In this document: positions 1 to 8,390 of the stretch, piece after piece | How positions within the stretch are numbered: the stretch's first letter is position 1 | Layout: each line of letters starts with the position of its first letter | Assembly (NCBI GenBank): GCA_036377675.1 | Contig: DASUXY010000032.1 | Location: 1 to 64,000 of the forward strand | Source of the DNA: DASUXY01 sp036377675 | GTDB lineage: Bacteria; Bacillota; Bacilli; Bacillales; Amphibacillaceae | Direction: 5' to 3' | Length of the DNA stretch: 64,000 bases | Notes under the pieces: model-generated | Told to the model about the DNA's origin: nothing | What the model saw: only the letters and a program-made list of their open reading frames with translations | The model's database searches: none | Made by a program: the position numbers and the translations under genes

Positions 1-1
1 G

Positions 2-118
2 ATTAAACATCATTATCGAGGAAAGGCAGCAAATGCTCTAATCGCCGCCCTAAAAGATCTCGGTCTGCACTTTCAACAAAACCGGCTTACTGACAAGGTT
101 GATGCTAGTGAAAAGTAA
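2..118 (+). CDS. C-terminal end of an unidentified protein (partial)
   Basis: An open frame enters from the left edge and ends at a TAA at 116-118, giving the last 38 residues of a protein. The visible part contains a helix-like stretch (RGKAANALIAALKDLGLHF) and a charged tail. I do not recognise the family, and nothing nearby defines its role. It reads toward glaH but a strong promoter lies between them, so the two are probably separate transcripts. Confidence 0.45.
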   Translation: MKHHYRGKAANALIAALKDLGLHFQQNRLTDKVDASEK

Positions 119-137
119 TCGAGGAATTGTCTAAATA

Positions 138-166
138 TTGACACTTAGAAAATGAACTGTTATAAT
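138..166 (+). promoter_or_regulatory. Sigma-A promoter for glaH
   Basis: A perfect TTGACA (138-143), a 17-nt spacer and a perfect TATAAT (161-166) predict transcription from about 173. This leaves a leader of roughly 250 nt before the glaH start at 426. The leader contains a CGAA-CA-TTCG inverted element near 187-196 but no riboswitch or terminator that I recognise. Apart from this the gap 119-425 shows nothing. Confidence 0.7.
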
Positions 167-425
167 ACAGATAATTAAAAAAAAAACGAACATTCGCCTT
201 TTGGAAATAAGCTTTTCAAAAATCGTGAATCGTCTACCGTAGAAGTTAGAAAATGACATTCGACCAACTGTAATATTTACTGTGACTCTATTTACGTAGA
301 GCATTAAAGTGAATATCGGCCAGTTGCTCAGGTTTACTCATTCAATCGTAGTGGATACCTGTGTAACTGGCTATTTGTGTTTTCTAAGCCTCTACACACA
401 AATAAATCAATGGGAGGAATTATTC

Positions 426-1364
426 ATGATTGTGGCAGAACAAACAAAACATAAGTTTGTAACGAAAGAAGCAGGGTACGAGGTGAAAGTCCATCCTCAA
501 TCAAATCGACTATATCACATTGAGATTAACAAAGAAGCGATTGCCCAGTTTTTGTCAACCGTTAGAGAAAAAAATATTTCCGTACAAAGTTTGGAGTATA
601 CACCTTATCAACGTTTAATCGTTTCGGCCATCCTTCTCGATTGTGTAGGCGAACAATTTGGTGAGATTTTAAGAGGAATCGTCCATGACCGTGAGACGGG
701 TGGATTTACCCTCGGTTTAGAAGGGGTAACTGAGGATACTGATGAGTATGTTATTTTTGCTACCGCGATTACTCATCTTATCGGTCTACCAAACCATGAT
801 GCGATGTCTGGAAAGTATTATGCACGCTTCACCGTAAAACATTCCGACAACAGTGACACATACTTGCGTCAAGCATATCGCCTCTTCACATTACACACGG
901 ATGGGACATTCGTGGACGAAGCAACGGATTGGTTATTGATGATGAAAATGGTTGAAGAAAATGCTGTCGGTGGCGAATCTCGTCTCCTTCACCTCGATGA
1001 TTGGAAAGAATTAGATCGATTTGTATCGGATCCATTAGGTGGTTATAAATTCACATACAAAGCACCAGCAAGTAAAAATGTAAATGATGAAGTTGAACGG
1101 GCTACTTTCTTTAAACAAAACGATAAGCCATGTATTTCTTTTATCGATCAGTTCGCTTATCCAGAAACGATTGAGCAAGCCCAATATTTAAGAGACTTAT
1201 CGCACTCGATGGAAAATGATGAAAGTGTTATTGAACTCGAGCTTCCTGTCGGTGATTTAGTCGTTATCAATAATTTATTTTGGCTTCACGGACGAGCTGC
1301 CTTTGAAAGAAATGAGAATTTAAACCGTGAATTGATGCGTCAGCGTGGTCGCTTTGTTGAATAA
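426..1364 (+). CDS. glaH: Glutarate 2-hydroxylase, Fe(II)/2-oxoglutarate-dependent (CsiD/GlaH family)
   Basis: The family hydroxylates glutarate to L-2-hydroxyglutarate using O2 and 2-oxoglutarate, a cytosolic step of lysine/glutarate breakdown. The iron ligands are visible as H157-T-D159 (motif HTDG) and H288 in NNLFWLHGR; the closing RELMRQRG segment holds the arginine expected to bind 2-oxoglutarate. Length is 312 residues against about 325 for E. coli CsiD, so it is full length. The frame is open from 309, but the ATG at 426 follows GGGAGGA with good spacing and the protein then begins where the family begins. In E. coli the gene is followed by lhgO and gab genes; here it stands alone, so the next enzyme, L-2-hydroxyglutarate oxidase, must lie elsewhere or the substrate may differ. 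Confidence 0.88.
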   Translation: MIVAEQTKHKFVTKEAGYEVKVHPQSNRLYHIEINKEAIAQFLSTVREKNISVQSLEYTPYQRLIVSAILLDCVGEQFGEILRGIVHDRETGGFTLGLEGVTEDTDEYVIFATAITHLIGLPNHDAMSGKYYARFTVKHSDNSDTYLRQAYRLFTLHTDGTFVDEATDWLLMMKMVEENAVGGESRLLHLDDWKELDRFVSDPLGGYKFTYKAPASKNVNDEVERATFFKQNDKPCISFIDQFAYPETIEQAQYLRDLSHSMENDESVIELELPVGDLVVINNLFWLHGRAAFERNENLNRELMRQRGRFVE

Positions 1365-1407
1365 GCACACTACTTATCGTTAAAATATAATATCTTATCA
1401 TAAAAAA

Positions 1408-1434
1408 AAGCACCTTTCCACAAGGTGCTTTTTT
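1408..1434 (+). terminator. Rho-independent terminator after glaH
   Basis: A 9-bp stem AAGCACCTT / AAGGTGCTT with a 5-nt loop is followed by TTTTT and preceded by an A-run, so it could also work for the opposite strand. Confidence 0.85.
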
Positions 1435-1672
1435 ATTGAGAAATGTTCATCTTCACAGGAGATTTCTCTTTATGATCAATCATTAAGCCATAGATTGAGA
1501 GAATAAATATAGGGACATGTAAAATTCCTATCCACACATTATGAGGTTGGGTAAAAAACAACGTCACTACATTTTGTTAATTCAAAAAGAAAGCCGACGA
1601 AGCAGACGTCATACCTCACGAATATAAAATCATGCTCCATGTATTATCTGTAACAAATTGCCGAAATATGGT
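1433..1672 (-). pseudogene. Possible decayed membrane-protein remnant
   Basis: On the minus strand one reading frame runs about 79 codons with two internal stops (TGA, TAA) and no frame change. Its last 40 codons encode a hydrophobic, protein-like segment (VWIGILHVPIFILSIYGLMI) and a basic tail. No start or ribosome site is convincing. It may be the wreck of a small membrane protein, or chance. It fills the otherwise empty gap 1365-1736. Confidence 0.25.
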
Positions 1673-1736
1673 ATCTTTCAAGTAGATATCGTTTTATCAT
1701 TCATAACGATTTTTTTAAAAATGAAGTGAAAAATTT

Positions 1737-2468
1737 TTGACAACAACTATTGAAGCCGCTATCCGTTTTGAAGACGTCTCTTATCATGCTGGCGGAATCC
1801 GTATTTTAAAAAACATTACAGGTTCATTTCCTAAAGGGCAAATCACGACGTTAGTAGGTCCATCTGGAGCTGGAAAAACGTCTTTGTTTAAACTTTGTAA
1901 CGGATTACAGTCACCGTGTAATGGGGAGATTTTTGTTTTTGAAAAAAACATCGATGACTATCATCCTGTCGAACTAAGACGTACAGTAGGTCTAGCTTTG
2001 CAACAAGCGCCGATGATCAGTGGGACAGTGTTGTATAATGTAGCACTACCATTGAAATTACAAAATAAACGACTACCTCTTAAGAAGGCGAAAGAACTGA
2101 TGGAACTTGTCGGCTTGGATGAAACATTGTTACAACGAAATGTTAAAAAGTTATCAGGTGGGCAACGACAAAAATTGTCGATTGCACGGACGTTAGTCAA
2201 TCGCCCGAAAGTTTTATTACTCGATGAAATAACGTCATCTTTAGATAAAGTCTCCCAACAAGATATTGAACAATTAATTGTTAAAATTAATAAAATGTAT
2301 AAAACGACGATTATTTGGATTACCCACAACTTACATCAAGCCCGAGAAATCGGTGATTATACGTGGGTAATGATGGATGGAGAAGTGATTGAAAGCGGAG
2401 AAACGTCATTATTAGACTGTCCAAAAACAGAGCGCGTTCAACGATTTATTACGGGGGAAGAGAGATGA
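1737..2468 (+). CDS. fetA: ABC exporter ATP-binding protein, FetA/YbbL type
   Basis: This is the cytoplasmic ATPase of a two-gene ABC system whose E. coli homologue (FetAB) is linked to iron export and peroxide resistance. Walker A is GPSGAGKTS at residues 41-49, the signature LSGGQ at 139-143, and Walker B VLLLDE ends at Glu164. The stop overlaps the start of fetB by 4 nt, indicating tight translational coupling. The start is TTG with only a weak purine stretch upstream; no better in-frame start precedes the conserved ATPase core. The closest known family comes from its partner, since the ATPase alone would only say ABC. Confidence 0.8.
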   Translation: MTTTIEAAIRFEDVSYHAGGIRILKNITGSFPKGQITTLVGPSGAGKTSLFKLCNGLQSPCNGEIFVFEKNIDDYHPVELRRTVGLALQQAPMISGTVLYNVALPLKLQNKRLPLKKAKELMELVGLDETLLQRNVKKLSGGQRQKLSIARTLVNRPKVLLLDEITSSLDKVSQQDIEQLIVKINKMYKTTIIWITHNLHQAREIGDYTWVMMDGEVIESGETSLLDCPKTERVQRFITGEER

Positions 2469-3232
2469 ATTATGTGACGTTACTGTTCGCCCTTATTTTC
2501 GTTTTGATCCCACTTCTTCTATCAAAAACATTTAAATTAGGCTTGGAAAAAGACACGATTATTGCAACGATTCGTTCAATGATCCAATTGCTCCTTGTCG
2601 GTTATGTTTTACAATTCGTCTTTGCAGCTGAACAGATCATTTATATGATTTTAATGGTCGTGCTCATGATTGGAGCGGCGACACAAAATGCCCGTAAAAA
2701 AGGGATTACGATTCAAGGAATTACGTGGAAATTAGTTCTCACTTTTACGTTTGTTGAACTACTTACACAAAGTATTTTACTCGGTTTAAACATCATTCCA
2801 CCGACAGCTCAATATATTATTCCGATCAGTGGAATGGTCATTGGAAATTCAATGGTTTTAGCGATTTTGTTTTTAAATCGTTTCAGCGCAGAATTAGAGG
2901 CCCATCAAGAGGAAGCTGAATTAATTTTGTCACTTGGAGGAACGCCGAAGCAAGCGATTCATATACAGCTCGTTAAGTCCATCCAAGCGAGTACGATTCC
3001 GACAATTGAAAGTCAGAAGACAATCGGGCTCGTTCAACTGCCTGGTATGATGAGCGGTCAAATTATTGCTGGAGCCGATCCTGTGCAAGCTGTTTTTTTC
3101 CAACTGCTCGTTTTGTTTCTCCTTTTAACAACGGCGGTCATTACGAGTATTATGCTCGGGTATTTATCATATCCAACTTTATTTAACGAGCGGATGCAAT
3201 TAATGTATGAGCGATTTAATCAATCGCCATAA
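2465..3232 (+). CDS. fetB: FetB/YbbM-type membrane permease (UPF0014)
   Basis: A 255-residue polytopic membrane protein with the UPF0014/FetB pattern: an N-terminal helix pair, the KDTIIATIRSMIQLLLVGYVL segment, a central PISGMVIGNSMVLA helix and the cytoplasmic loop LSLGGTPKQA followed by TIGLVQLPGMMSGQIIAG. Its E. coli counterpart exports iron; substrate here is inferred by family only. ATG overlaps the fetA stop. A terminator follows directly, so fetAB is a closed two-gene operon. Confidence 0.82.
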   Translation: MNYVTLLFALIFVLIPLLLSKTFKLGLEKDTIIATIRSMIQLLLVGYVLQFVFAAEQIIYMILMVVLMIGAATQNARKKGITIQGITWKLVLTFTFVELLTQSILLGLNIIPPTAQYIIPISGMVIGNSMVLAILFLNRFSAELEAHQEEAELILSLGGTPKQAIHIQLVKSIQASTIPTIESQKTIGLVQLPGMMSGQIIAGADPVQAVFFQLLVLFLLLTTAVITSIMLGYLSYPTLFNERMQLMYERFNQSP

Positions 3233-3240
3233 AATAACAA

Positions 3241-3285
3241 AAAACCACCCCTATGGAGTTGATTCCGACAGAAGGTGGTTTTTTC
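3241..3285. terminator. Bidirectional terminator between fetB and modC
   Basis: Inverted repeat AAACCACC / GGTGGTTT with a 24-nt loop, flanked by an A-run and a T-run, sits between two convergent genes. Confidence 0.75.
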
Positions 3286-3312
3286 GTATTTCAAGGTCAT
3301 TGTATCGAACGG

Positions 3313-3933
3313 TTAGACGAGCATTCCATCTTCAATGTATAAAATTTTATGCCCTAGTCTTTCTGCTTCTAAAAGGCTATGCGTGACGAGAATAATTGGG
3401 ATCTTCCACCGGTGATGGAGTCGCAACAGTTCATCATGGATCGTTTGTCGGGTAACATCATCTAAAGCGGAAAAAGGTTCATCTAAAAGGAGAAGTTGCG
3501 GCTCGGTTACGAGTGCTCGAACTAAAGCGACGCGTTGCTTTTCACCGCCGGATATTTCCCGAGGATATTGATGCTGTAAATGATGAATATGTAGTTCATG
3601 CATGAGCTGGTTTGCAAGTGTTTTATTTTTCATGCCGTACGCGATGTTTTTCCATACGGTCAAGTGTGGAAAGAGTGCATAATCTTGAAAGAGATAGCCG
3701 ATGTTTCGATGTTGAATCGGAACAGATCGTTTTTCATCGCTATTAAAAAGTGTGCGATTGTGCAATTGGATGAAACCTTCTGTCGGTGTTTGAATACCAG
3801 CGATGCAATTTAAAATCGTCGTTTTCCCTGATCCTGAGGCACCGAATAAAACAGCAATCTCTTGTTGAACTGTGAATTCAACATCTAACGTAAATTGAGT
3901 AAGTTCCTTTTGAATATTGACATGTAGCATCAT
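3313..3933 (-). CDS. modC: Molybdate ABC transporter ATP-binding protein, short form
   Basis: ATPase of the molybdate importer, third gene of modA-modB-modC. Walker A GASGSGKTT lies at residues 31-39, followed by the Q-loop FQDYALFPHLTV, the signature ISGGEKQR and Walker B LLLLDEPF. At 206 residues it consists of the nucleotide-binding domain alone: the C-terminal Mop/TOBE domain of E. coli ModC (352 aa) is absent. The start chosen is the ATG at 3933, the first of a tandem ATGATG, 4 nt behind AAAGGAG; a longer frame to 3954 has no ribosome site. Confidence 0.82.
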   Translation of the reverse strand: MMLHVNIQKELTQFTLDVEFTVQQEIAVLFGASGSGKTTILNCIAGIQTPTEGFIQLHNRTLFNSDEKRSVPIQHRNIGYLFQDYALFPHLTVWKNIAYGMKNKTLANQLMHELHIHHLQHQYPREISGGEKQRVALVRALVTEPQLLLLDEPFSALDDVTRQTIHDELLRLHHRWKIPIILVTHSLLEAERLGHKILYIEDGMLV

Positions 3934-3960
3934 TGAACTCCTTTTTTCGAACAACTGTAT

Positions 3961-4647
3961 TTATTTTTTCTCTGAATAGCGCCATTTGTGGCGTTTGTTC
4001 CACCAATTCAACCATAAAATTGCGCTAAAGCCGAGTACGACAATGATGGTTACCCAAAATGTCGCTAACTCTATATGACCTGATTCGACCGCAAAGTAAA
4101 TGGCTAACGGAATCGTATCCGTTACATTTGGCATATACCCGGCGAACATTAAGGTGGCTCCGAACTCACCAAGGGCTCGGGCAAACGTTAAGACGACCCC
4201 TGCTAATAAGCCTGGCCAAGCAAGTGGAAAAGAAATCGTCCAAAACACTTTCCACTTTGAGGCTCCCATCGTATAGGCGGCGCGTTCAAGGTTCGCATCA
4301 TATTGTTGAAAAGCAGCAGAGGCACTTTGATACATTAATGGGAAAGAGACAACGATTGCTGCGACGATGACTGCAGATGATGTAAAAACGATTTGCACAT
4401 GAAAGGTATCCAGTAAGTATTTCCCAATGAGACCATTACTTCCGAAGATGTATAGTAAACCGAATCCGACGACAGTAGGTGGTAGGACAAGCGGTAATAA
4501 AACAATCGCTTCAACAATACTTTTTCCTCGGAAAGAATTTCGCGCGAACAATCGTGCCAGCATAGTGCCAACAATAAAGACGACGATTGTTGCAATCGTT
4601 GCTGTTTTTAAAGATAGCCATAAGGGAGATAAAAGGATTGCATGCAT
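3961..4647 (-). CDS. modB: Molybdate ABC transporter permease
   Basis: A membrane permease of the CysTW/ModB type, about 228 residues with five or six predicted helices. The EAA loop that contacts the ATPase reads ERAAYTMGASKWKVFWTISF, and PLVLPPTVVGFGLL is characteristic of ModB. It lies between modA and modC in one transcription direction. A GTG (4650) and an ATG (4647) are adjacent behind AAGGAAGG; ATG is preferred. Confidence 0.86.
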   Translation of the reverse strand: MHAILLSPLWLSLKTATIATIVVFIVGTMLARLFARNSFRGKSIVEAIVLLPLVLPPTVVGFGLLYIFGSNGLIGKYLLDTFHVQIVFTSSAVIVAAIVVSFPLMYQSASAAFQQYDANLERAAYTMGASKWKVFWTISFPLAWPGLLAGVVLTFARALGEFGATLMFAGYMPNVTDTIPLAIYFAVESGHIELATFWVTIIVVLGFSAILWLNWWNKRHKWRYSEKK

Positions 4648-4662
4648 CACACATCACCTTCC

Positions 4663-5469
4663 TTATTTTTCAAATCCGTGCGATTTTAAAATGTGTTGTG
4701 CTTTGTCTGATTCCATAAACGTAATAAAGTGCTGTGCAGCGTCTTTATGTTTCGTCGTTTGCGTAACCGCTGCTGGATAAATGATTTGTTCATAATTACT
4801 TTTGTTTGCACGAGTAATGATTTGAATGTTTTCTGAGTTATGGGTATCACTCTCATATACAAAGCCGAGATCGGCATTCCCTGTTTCTACATATGTAAGC
4901 ACTTGACGGGCATCTTTGGCGAGAACGACTTGATTTTTTATTTTATCCCATACCTTTGCGTGCTGGAGAGCTTGTTGGGCATATTTTCCAGCAGGTACGC
5001 TGTCCGGATGACCGATAGCGATTCGTTGTACATGTTGTGGATCAATGTCCGAAAACGATGAATAATTGACGTTGGACGTTTTCTTAGCAATGAGAACAAT
5101 TGCATTTCCCGTAATATTCGCTCGGGTTTCTGACAAAATGAGATTCTTTTCTTCTAGCGTATCCATCCACTCTTGATGAGCGGATATAAAGATGTCAACA
5201 GGTGCTCCACGTTGGATTTGTTGAGCAAGTGTACCCGAACCTCCAAAGTTGAACGTTACGATAACATCATTTTCTCTTTCATATATTTCTTTAATCTCCT
5301 CTAGAGCATCCGACAAACTGATCGCGGCAGAAATAGTCAAGTTTATCATTTTTTCCGTATGACCATGTTGTTTGTTTTGCTCTTTTTCATCCGTTGTTTG
5401 TTCACAACTAGACAAGAAGAGAATGAATAAAAGTCCTAATCCTACTTGTAAGATGTTGTTCGCATTCAT
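4663..5469 (-). CDS. modA: Molybdate-binding lipoprotein
   Basis: Extracellular solute receptor of the molybdate importer. The start at 5469 follows GAAGGAGG. A signal sequence ends in a lipobox LSSC with Cys22 as probable lipidated residue. The mature protein begins with the ModA pattern TISAAISLSDALEEI, contains NFGGSGTLAQQIQRGAPVDIFISA and ends with VYPAA-type and QHFITFM segments of the family. Length (268 aa) fits. First gene of modABC; no molybdenum-cofactor riboswitch or ModE site was recognised upstream. Confidence 0.88.
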   Translation of the reverse strand: MNANNILQVGLGLLFILFLSSCEQTTDEKEQNKQHGHTEKMINLTISAAISLSDALEEIKEIYERENDVIVTFNFGGSGTLAQQIQRGAPVDIFISAHQEWMDTLEEKNLILSETRANITGNAIVLIAKKTSNVNYSSFSDIDPQHVQRIAIGHPDSVPAGKYAQQALQHAKVWDKIKNQVVLAKDARQVLTYVETGNADLGFVYESDTHNSENIQIITRANKSNYEQIIYPAAVTQTTKHKDAAQHFITFMESDKAQHILKSHGFEK

Positions 5470-5564
5470 CGGAAATCCTCCTTCATACGTTTCCACATAA
5501 CGTATAATTCACGTTATTGAGAGGGCGACACACATCGATACGCAAAAAATGACTTTATTTATAT

Positions 5565-6422
5565 TTACATGCGTTGCTTTTCGGTTTTGGCCGAATGTTT
5601 ATACCCTTTTTTAAAGACTTCTTGTACATCATGGATGGTGACATAGGCATTCGGATCAATTTGTTCAATGATCGAACGCAATTGAACAATTTCTTGCTTG
5701 TTAATGACGATGTATAATACTTTTTTACCAGCTCCGGTATACCCTCCTCGGCCTTCTAAAATCGTTAAACCACGAGCCATTTTATTCGTCACTTGTTCCA
5801 GCACTTCATCGGGATAAGAAGAAATGATAAGAACGGCCGTTCGCTTATTCGCTCCTTCGACGACGACATCGACTATTTTAGCACCGACATAAACAGAAAT
5901 TAACGTGTACATCGCTTTTTCTTGTCCGATAATAAACACTGAACCTACGATGACTAAAATATCAAGGACGAGCATCGCCCCTCCGATTCCCCATCCCCAA
6001 TACTGGTTAGCTAATCGGGCTAAAATAGCCGTTCCCCCAGATGTTCCTCCAGCACGAAAAATGAGGCCAAGTCCGAAACCAATTGTCAAACCAGCAAAGA
6101 GTGCAGCTAACAGCGTATCTCCATTTAACGTTCTTCCAATCGTTTCTGTAAAATGTAAAAATATCGAGGAAAAGACAATCGAAACGATCGTATACCATGT
6201 TACACGTTTATCAAAAAGTTTATAACCAATGATTAAGAGGACTGAATTGATAGCAAAGTTTACGATTCCAGTTGACCAGCCAAATAAATAATATGTAATA
6301 ATTGTAATCCCGATGACGCCACCTTCAGATAAGCGGTTGGGGATAGCAAAATAATTGACTCCAAAGGCAAAGATAAAGGAACCAATAATGACGAGTAGTA
6401 GATCTTGTACTGTTTTATTCAT
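5565..6422 (-). CDS. YitT-family membrane protein (DUF161/DUF2179)
   Basis: A 285-residue protein with about five N-terminal membrane helices, including the family motif NYFAIPNRLSEGGVIGIT and FRAGGTSGGTAILA, followed by a soluble DUF2179 domain (from about residue 200, EGRGGYTGAGKKVLYIVINKQE). Bacilli carry several paralogues; their biochemical role is not established. ATG at 6422 follows AAAGGGTGG; a TTG two codons upstream is the alternative. It is probably a single-gene transcript. Confidence 0.8.
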   Translation of the reverse strand: MNKTVQDLLLVIIGSFIFAFGVNYFAIPNRLSEGGVIGITIITYYLFGWSTGIVNFAINSVLLIIGYKLFDKRVTWYTIVSIVFSSIFLHFTETIGRTLNGDTLLAALFAGLTIGFGLGLIFRAGGTSGGTAILARLANQYWGWGIGGAMLVLDILVIVGSVFIIGQEKAMYTLISVYVGAKIVDVVVEGANKRTAVLIISSYPDEVLEQVTNKMARGLTILEGRGGYTGAGKKVLYIVINKQEIVQLRSIIEQIDPNAYVTIHDVQEVFKKGYKHSAKTEKQRM

Positions 6423-6632
6423 TCTCAACCACCCTTTCTCCTACTAGTCTACACTAAAAGAACTTTAAAATAATAGTAATTTTTAAATGGTCATACTTGA
6501 ACTTTTATGCGAATATTTATTTACAAATTAGAAGTAAGTGACTAGCTATTTAGAGGCAACGTCCATGGAAAGTGAACCACTCGGTGTAGACGGCGAAATA
6601 ATGATGGAATATTTAAAATTATATAAAAATGG

Positions 6633-6661
6633 TTGACAGGTAGAATAAAAATACGTATGAT
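6633..6661 (+). promoter_or_regulatory. Sigma-A promoter of the DoeA-like gene
   Basis: TTGACA (6633-6638), 17-nt spacer and TATGAT (6656-6661). Initiation near 6668 gives a leader of about 300 nt before the start at 6974. Apart from this promoter and the operator-like site at 6677 I see nothing else clear in the gap 6423-6973. Confidence 0.7.
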
Positions 6662-6676
6662 GTAAGCAAATTACGA

Positions 6677-6686
6677 TTGTCGACAA
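6677..6686. promoter_or_regulatory. Putative GntR/FCD operator
   Basis: Perfect 10-bp palindrome TTGTCGACAA about 10 nt downstream of the predicted start of transcription. It fits the GT-N-AC pattern typical of FadR/FCD-type GntR regulators and shares TGTCGAC with a site in the leader of the local gntR gene. Assignment to that regulator is an inference. Confidence 0.5.
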
Positions 6687-6973
6687 CTAACCGAGAGAAT
6701 GAAACAATTAGCTTTTCCTCGAATATAATGTAATAATGGCTGATTCATTTCATGTAATCTCCAAATCTCCTCGATATTACTTCAGCATTTGACCATTCTA
6801 GTTAAAGTACGATTTTGCTTTTTTTATGAGCTGTAGAATAAGGTTATCGAAGAAGAAACAGTAAGCGAACATGTGCAAACGTCAAAAGAGACTCTTATTT
6901 TGTCATTCAAAATGTAAGGAGAATAAGAAGGGAGCAAATTTTATTCGAAAAATGTATACGTGAAGGGATGGGG

Positions 6974-8167
6974 ATGAAGGTGTTAGCATTTCCTATTTCA
7001 GAATTTCAAAAGCGAATCGAAAAAGTAAAGAGGAAGATGAATGAGGCGGGGGTCGATGTCTTATTCGTAACAGACCCTGCGAACATTAATTATTTAACAG
7101 GGTATGATGCGTGGTCCTTTTATGTTCATCAATTGCTCATCGTTCCAATTGATGAAAATCAACCGTATTGGATTGGGAGAGAATTGGATGCAAACGGAGC
7201 GAGGGACACGACTTGGCTCGATGAGGAGCATATCGTTTCCTATACAGATGACTACGTTCAATCAGCGACGAAGCACCCGATGGATTTTGTTTGTGAACAT
7301 GTTAAACGACTTGGTAAGCACGAAAAAACGATTGCCGTTGAGATGGATACGTATTATTTTACAGCGAAGTCTCACATTCGATTAACATACGGCCTTCCTG
7401 ATGCAACGTTTAAAGATGGCACAAATTTAGTAAATTGGGTACGGATGATCAAGTCTGAATTAGAAATTAACTATATGAAACAGGCAGCAAAAATTGCAGA
7501 AAAAGCGATGCAAGTTGCTGTTGATTCAATTGCTGAAGGCGTTCGACAATGTGATGTCGCTGCTGAAATAGCTCACGCACAAATAAGTGGAACTGAAGAT
7601 TTCGGCGGCGATTATCCAGCAATCGTTCCCCTGCTACCGACGGGAAAGAAAACATCTTCTTGTCATTTAACTTGGTCGGATGATGTATTCAGCTTAGGTG
7701 ATCCTGTTATTATTGAGTTGGCTGGTTGTTATAAACGGTACCATTCTCCGTTAGCACGAACGGTTGTCATTGGTCAAGCGACAGAAAAAATGCACCAATT
7801 AGCTGAAGTCGTTATTGAAGGAATAAATACAGCGCTTGACACTGTTAAACCGGGTGTTACGTGTGAGGAAGTTGAAATGGCATGGCGGCGTGTTATCGAA
7901 AGAAACGGTATTCATAAGGAATCTCGGATCGGTTATTCAATGGGATTAAATTATCCACCTGATTGGGGAGAGCATACGGCAAGCTTAAGACCAGGTGATC
8001 GTACCGTACTTGAGCCGAATATGACGTTTCATATGATTCCAGGAATTTGGCTAGACGACTTAGGCATTGAGATTAGTGAATCTTTCCGAGTGACAGAGGA
8101 AGGATGCGAACTATTTGTAGATTTCCCGAGGGAATTGTATGTAAAACCACATATCCGTCTCGCTTAA
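6974..8167 (+). CDS. DoeA/EutD-like hydrolase (M24 pita-bread fold, creatinase/ectoine hydrolase group)
   Basis: The 397-residue protein has a creatinase N-terminal domain (about 1-160, with VTDPANINYLTGYDAWSFYV) and a pita-bread C-terminal domain. It resembles ectoine hydrolase DoeA/EutD closely in motif content: DANGA, EFGGDYPAIVPLLP-like, ELAGCYKRYHSPLARTV, LNYPPDWGEHTASLR and an HMIPGIWLDDLGIEISES end. The metal ligands of true aminopeptidase P are not in place; Glu248 in IELAGCY occupies the region where ectoine hydrolase is reported to use a glutamate nucleophile. No DoeB deacetylase or DABA genes accompany it, so the substrate may be another cyclic amidine or amide. The ATG at 6974 has the better spacing from GAAGGG; an ATG at 6968 is possible. 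Confidence 0.75.
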   Translation: MKVLAFPISEFQKRIEKVKRKMNEAGVDVLFVTDPANINYLTGYDAWSFYVHQLLIVPIDENQPYWIGRELDANGARDTTWLDEEHIVSYTDDYVQSATKHPMDFVCEHVKRLGKHEKTIAVEMDTYYFTAKSHIRLTYGLPDATFKDGTNLVNWVRMIKSELEINYMKQAAKIAEKAMQVAVDSIAEGVRQCDVAAEIAHAQISGTEDFGGDYPAIVPLLPTGKKTSSCHLTWSDDVFSLGDPVIIELAGCYKRYHSPLARTVVIGQATEKMHQLAEVVIEGINTALDTVKPGVTCEEVEMAWRRVIERNGIHKESRIGYSMGLNYPPDWGEHTASLRPGDRTVLEPNMTFHMIPGIWLDDLGIEISESFRVTEEGCELFVDFPRELYVKPHIRLA

Positions 8168-8214
8168 TACGTGCTTATGTGCTTCGTCGATTATAAATTA
8201 TAAATTTTTGTCAA

Positions 8215-8222
8215 TTGTCGAC
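8215..8222. promoter_or_regulatory. Additional TTGTCGAC site
   Basis: The half-site TTGTCGAC, preceded by TTGTCAA, lies between the convergent hydrolase and dehydrogenase genes. It matches the sites at 6677 and 9547 but has no promoter next to it, so it may be chance. Confidence 0.2.
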
Positions 8223-8310
8223 TTTTGTGTATCCGCTTGCTCCAGGCTCGTCATCTCAAAAGTAGGGAGTCGTATACGTAACATGTTATAACAATGTTCA
8301 CGAAAACATT

Positions 8311-8343
8311 CATCGGGTCAAACTGTGCGAACACGACCCGATG
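8311..8343. terminator. Hairpin between convergent genes
   Basis: Stem ATCGGGTC / GACCCGAT with a 15-nt loop. The nearest T-run on the plus strand begins about a dozen bases later, so termination strength is uncertain. Confidence 0.5.
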
Positions 8344-8390
8344 ATTGATGATCCGTTTTTATAAAAGATGACTCTTTTCTTGTCCGTTTT

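Noticed and set aside
181..200. CGAACATT element resembling a PurR box in the glaH leader
   Set aside because: Only one imperfect copy is present and the gene has no link to purine metabolism.
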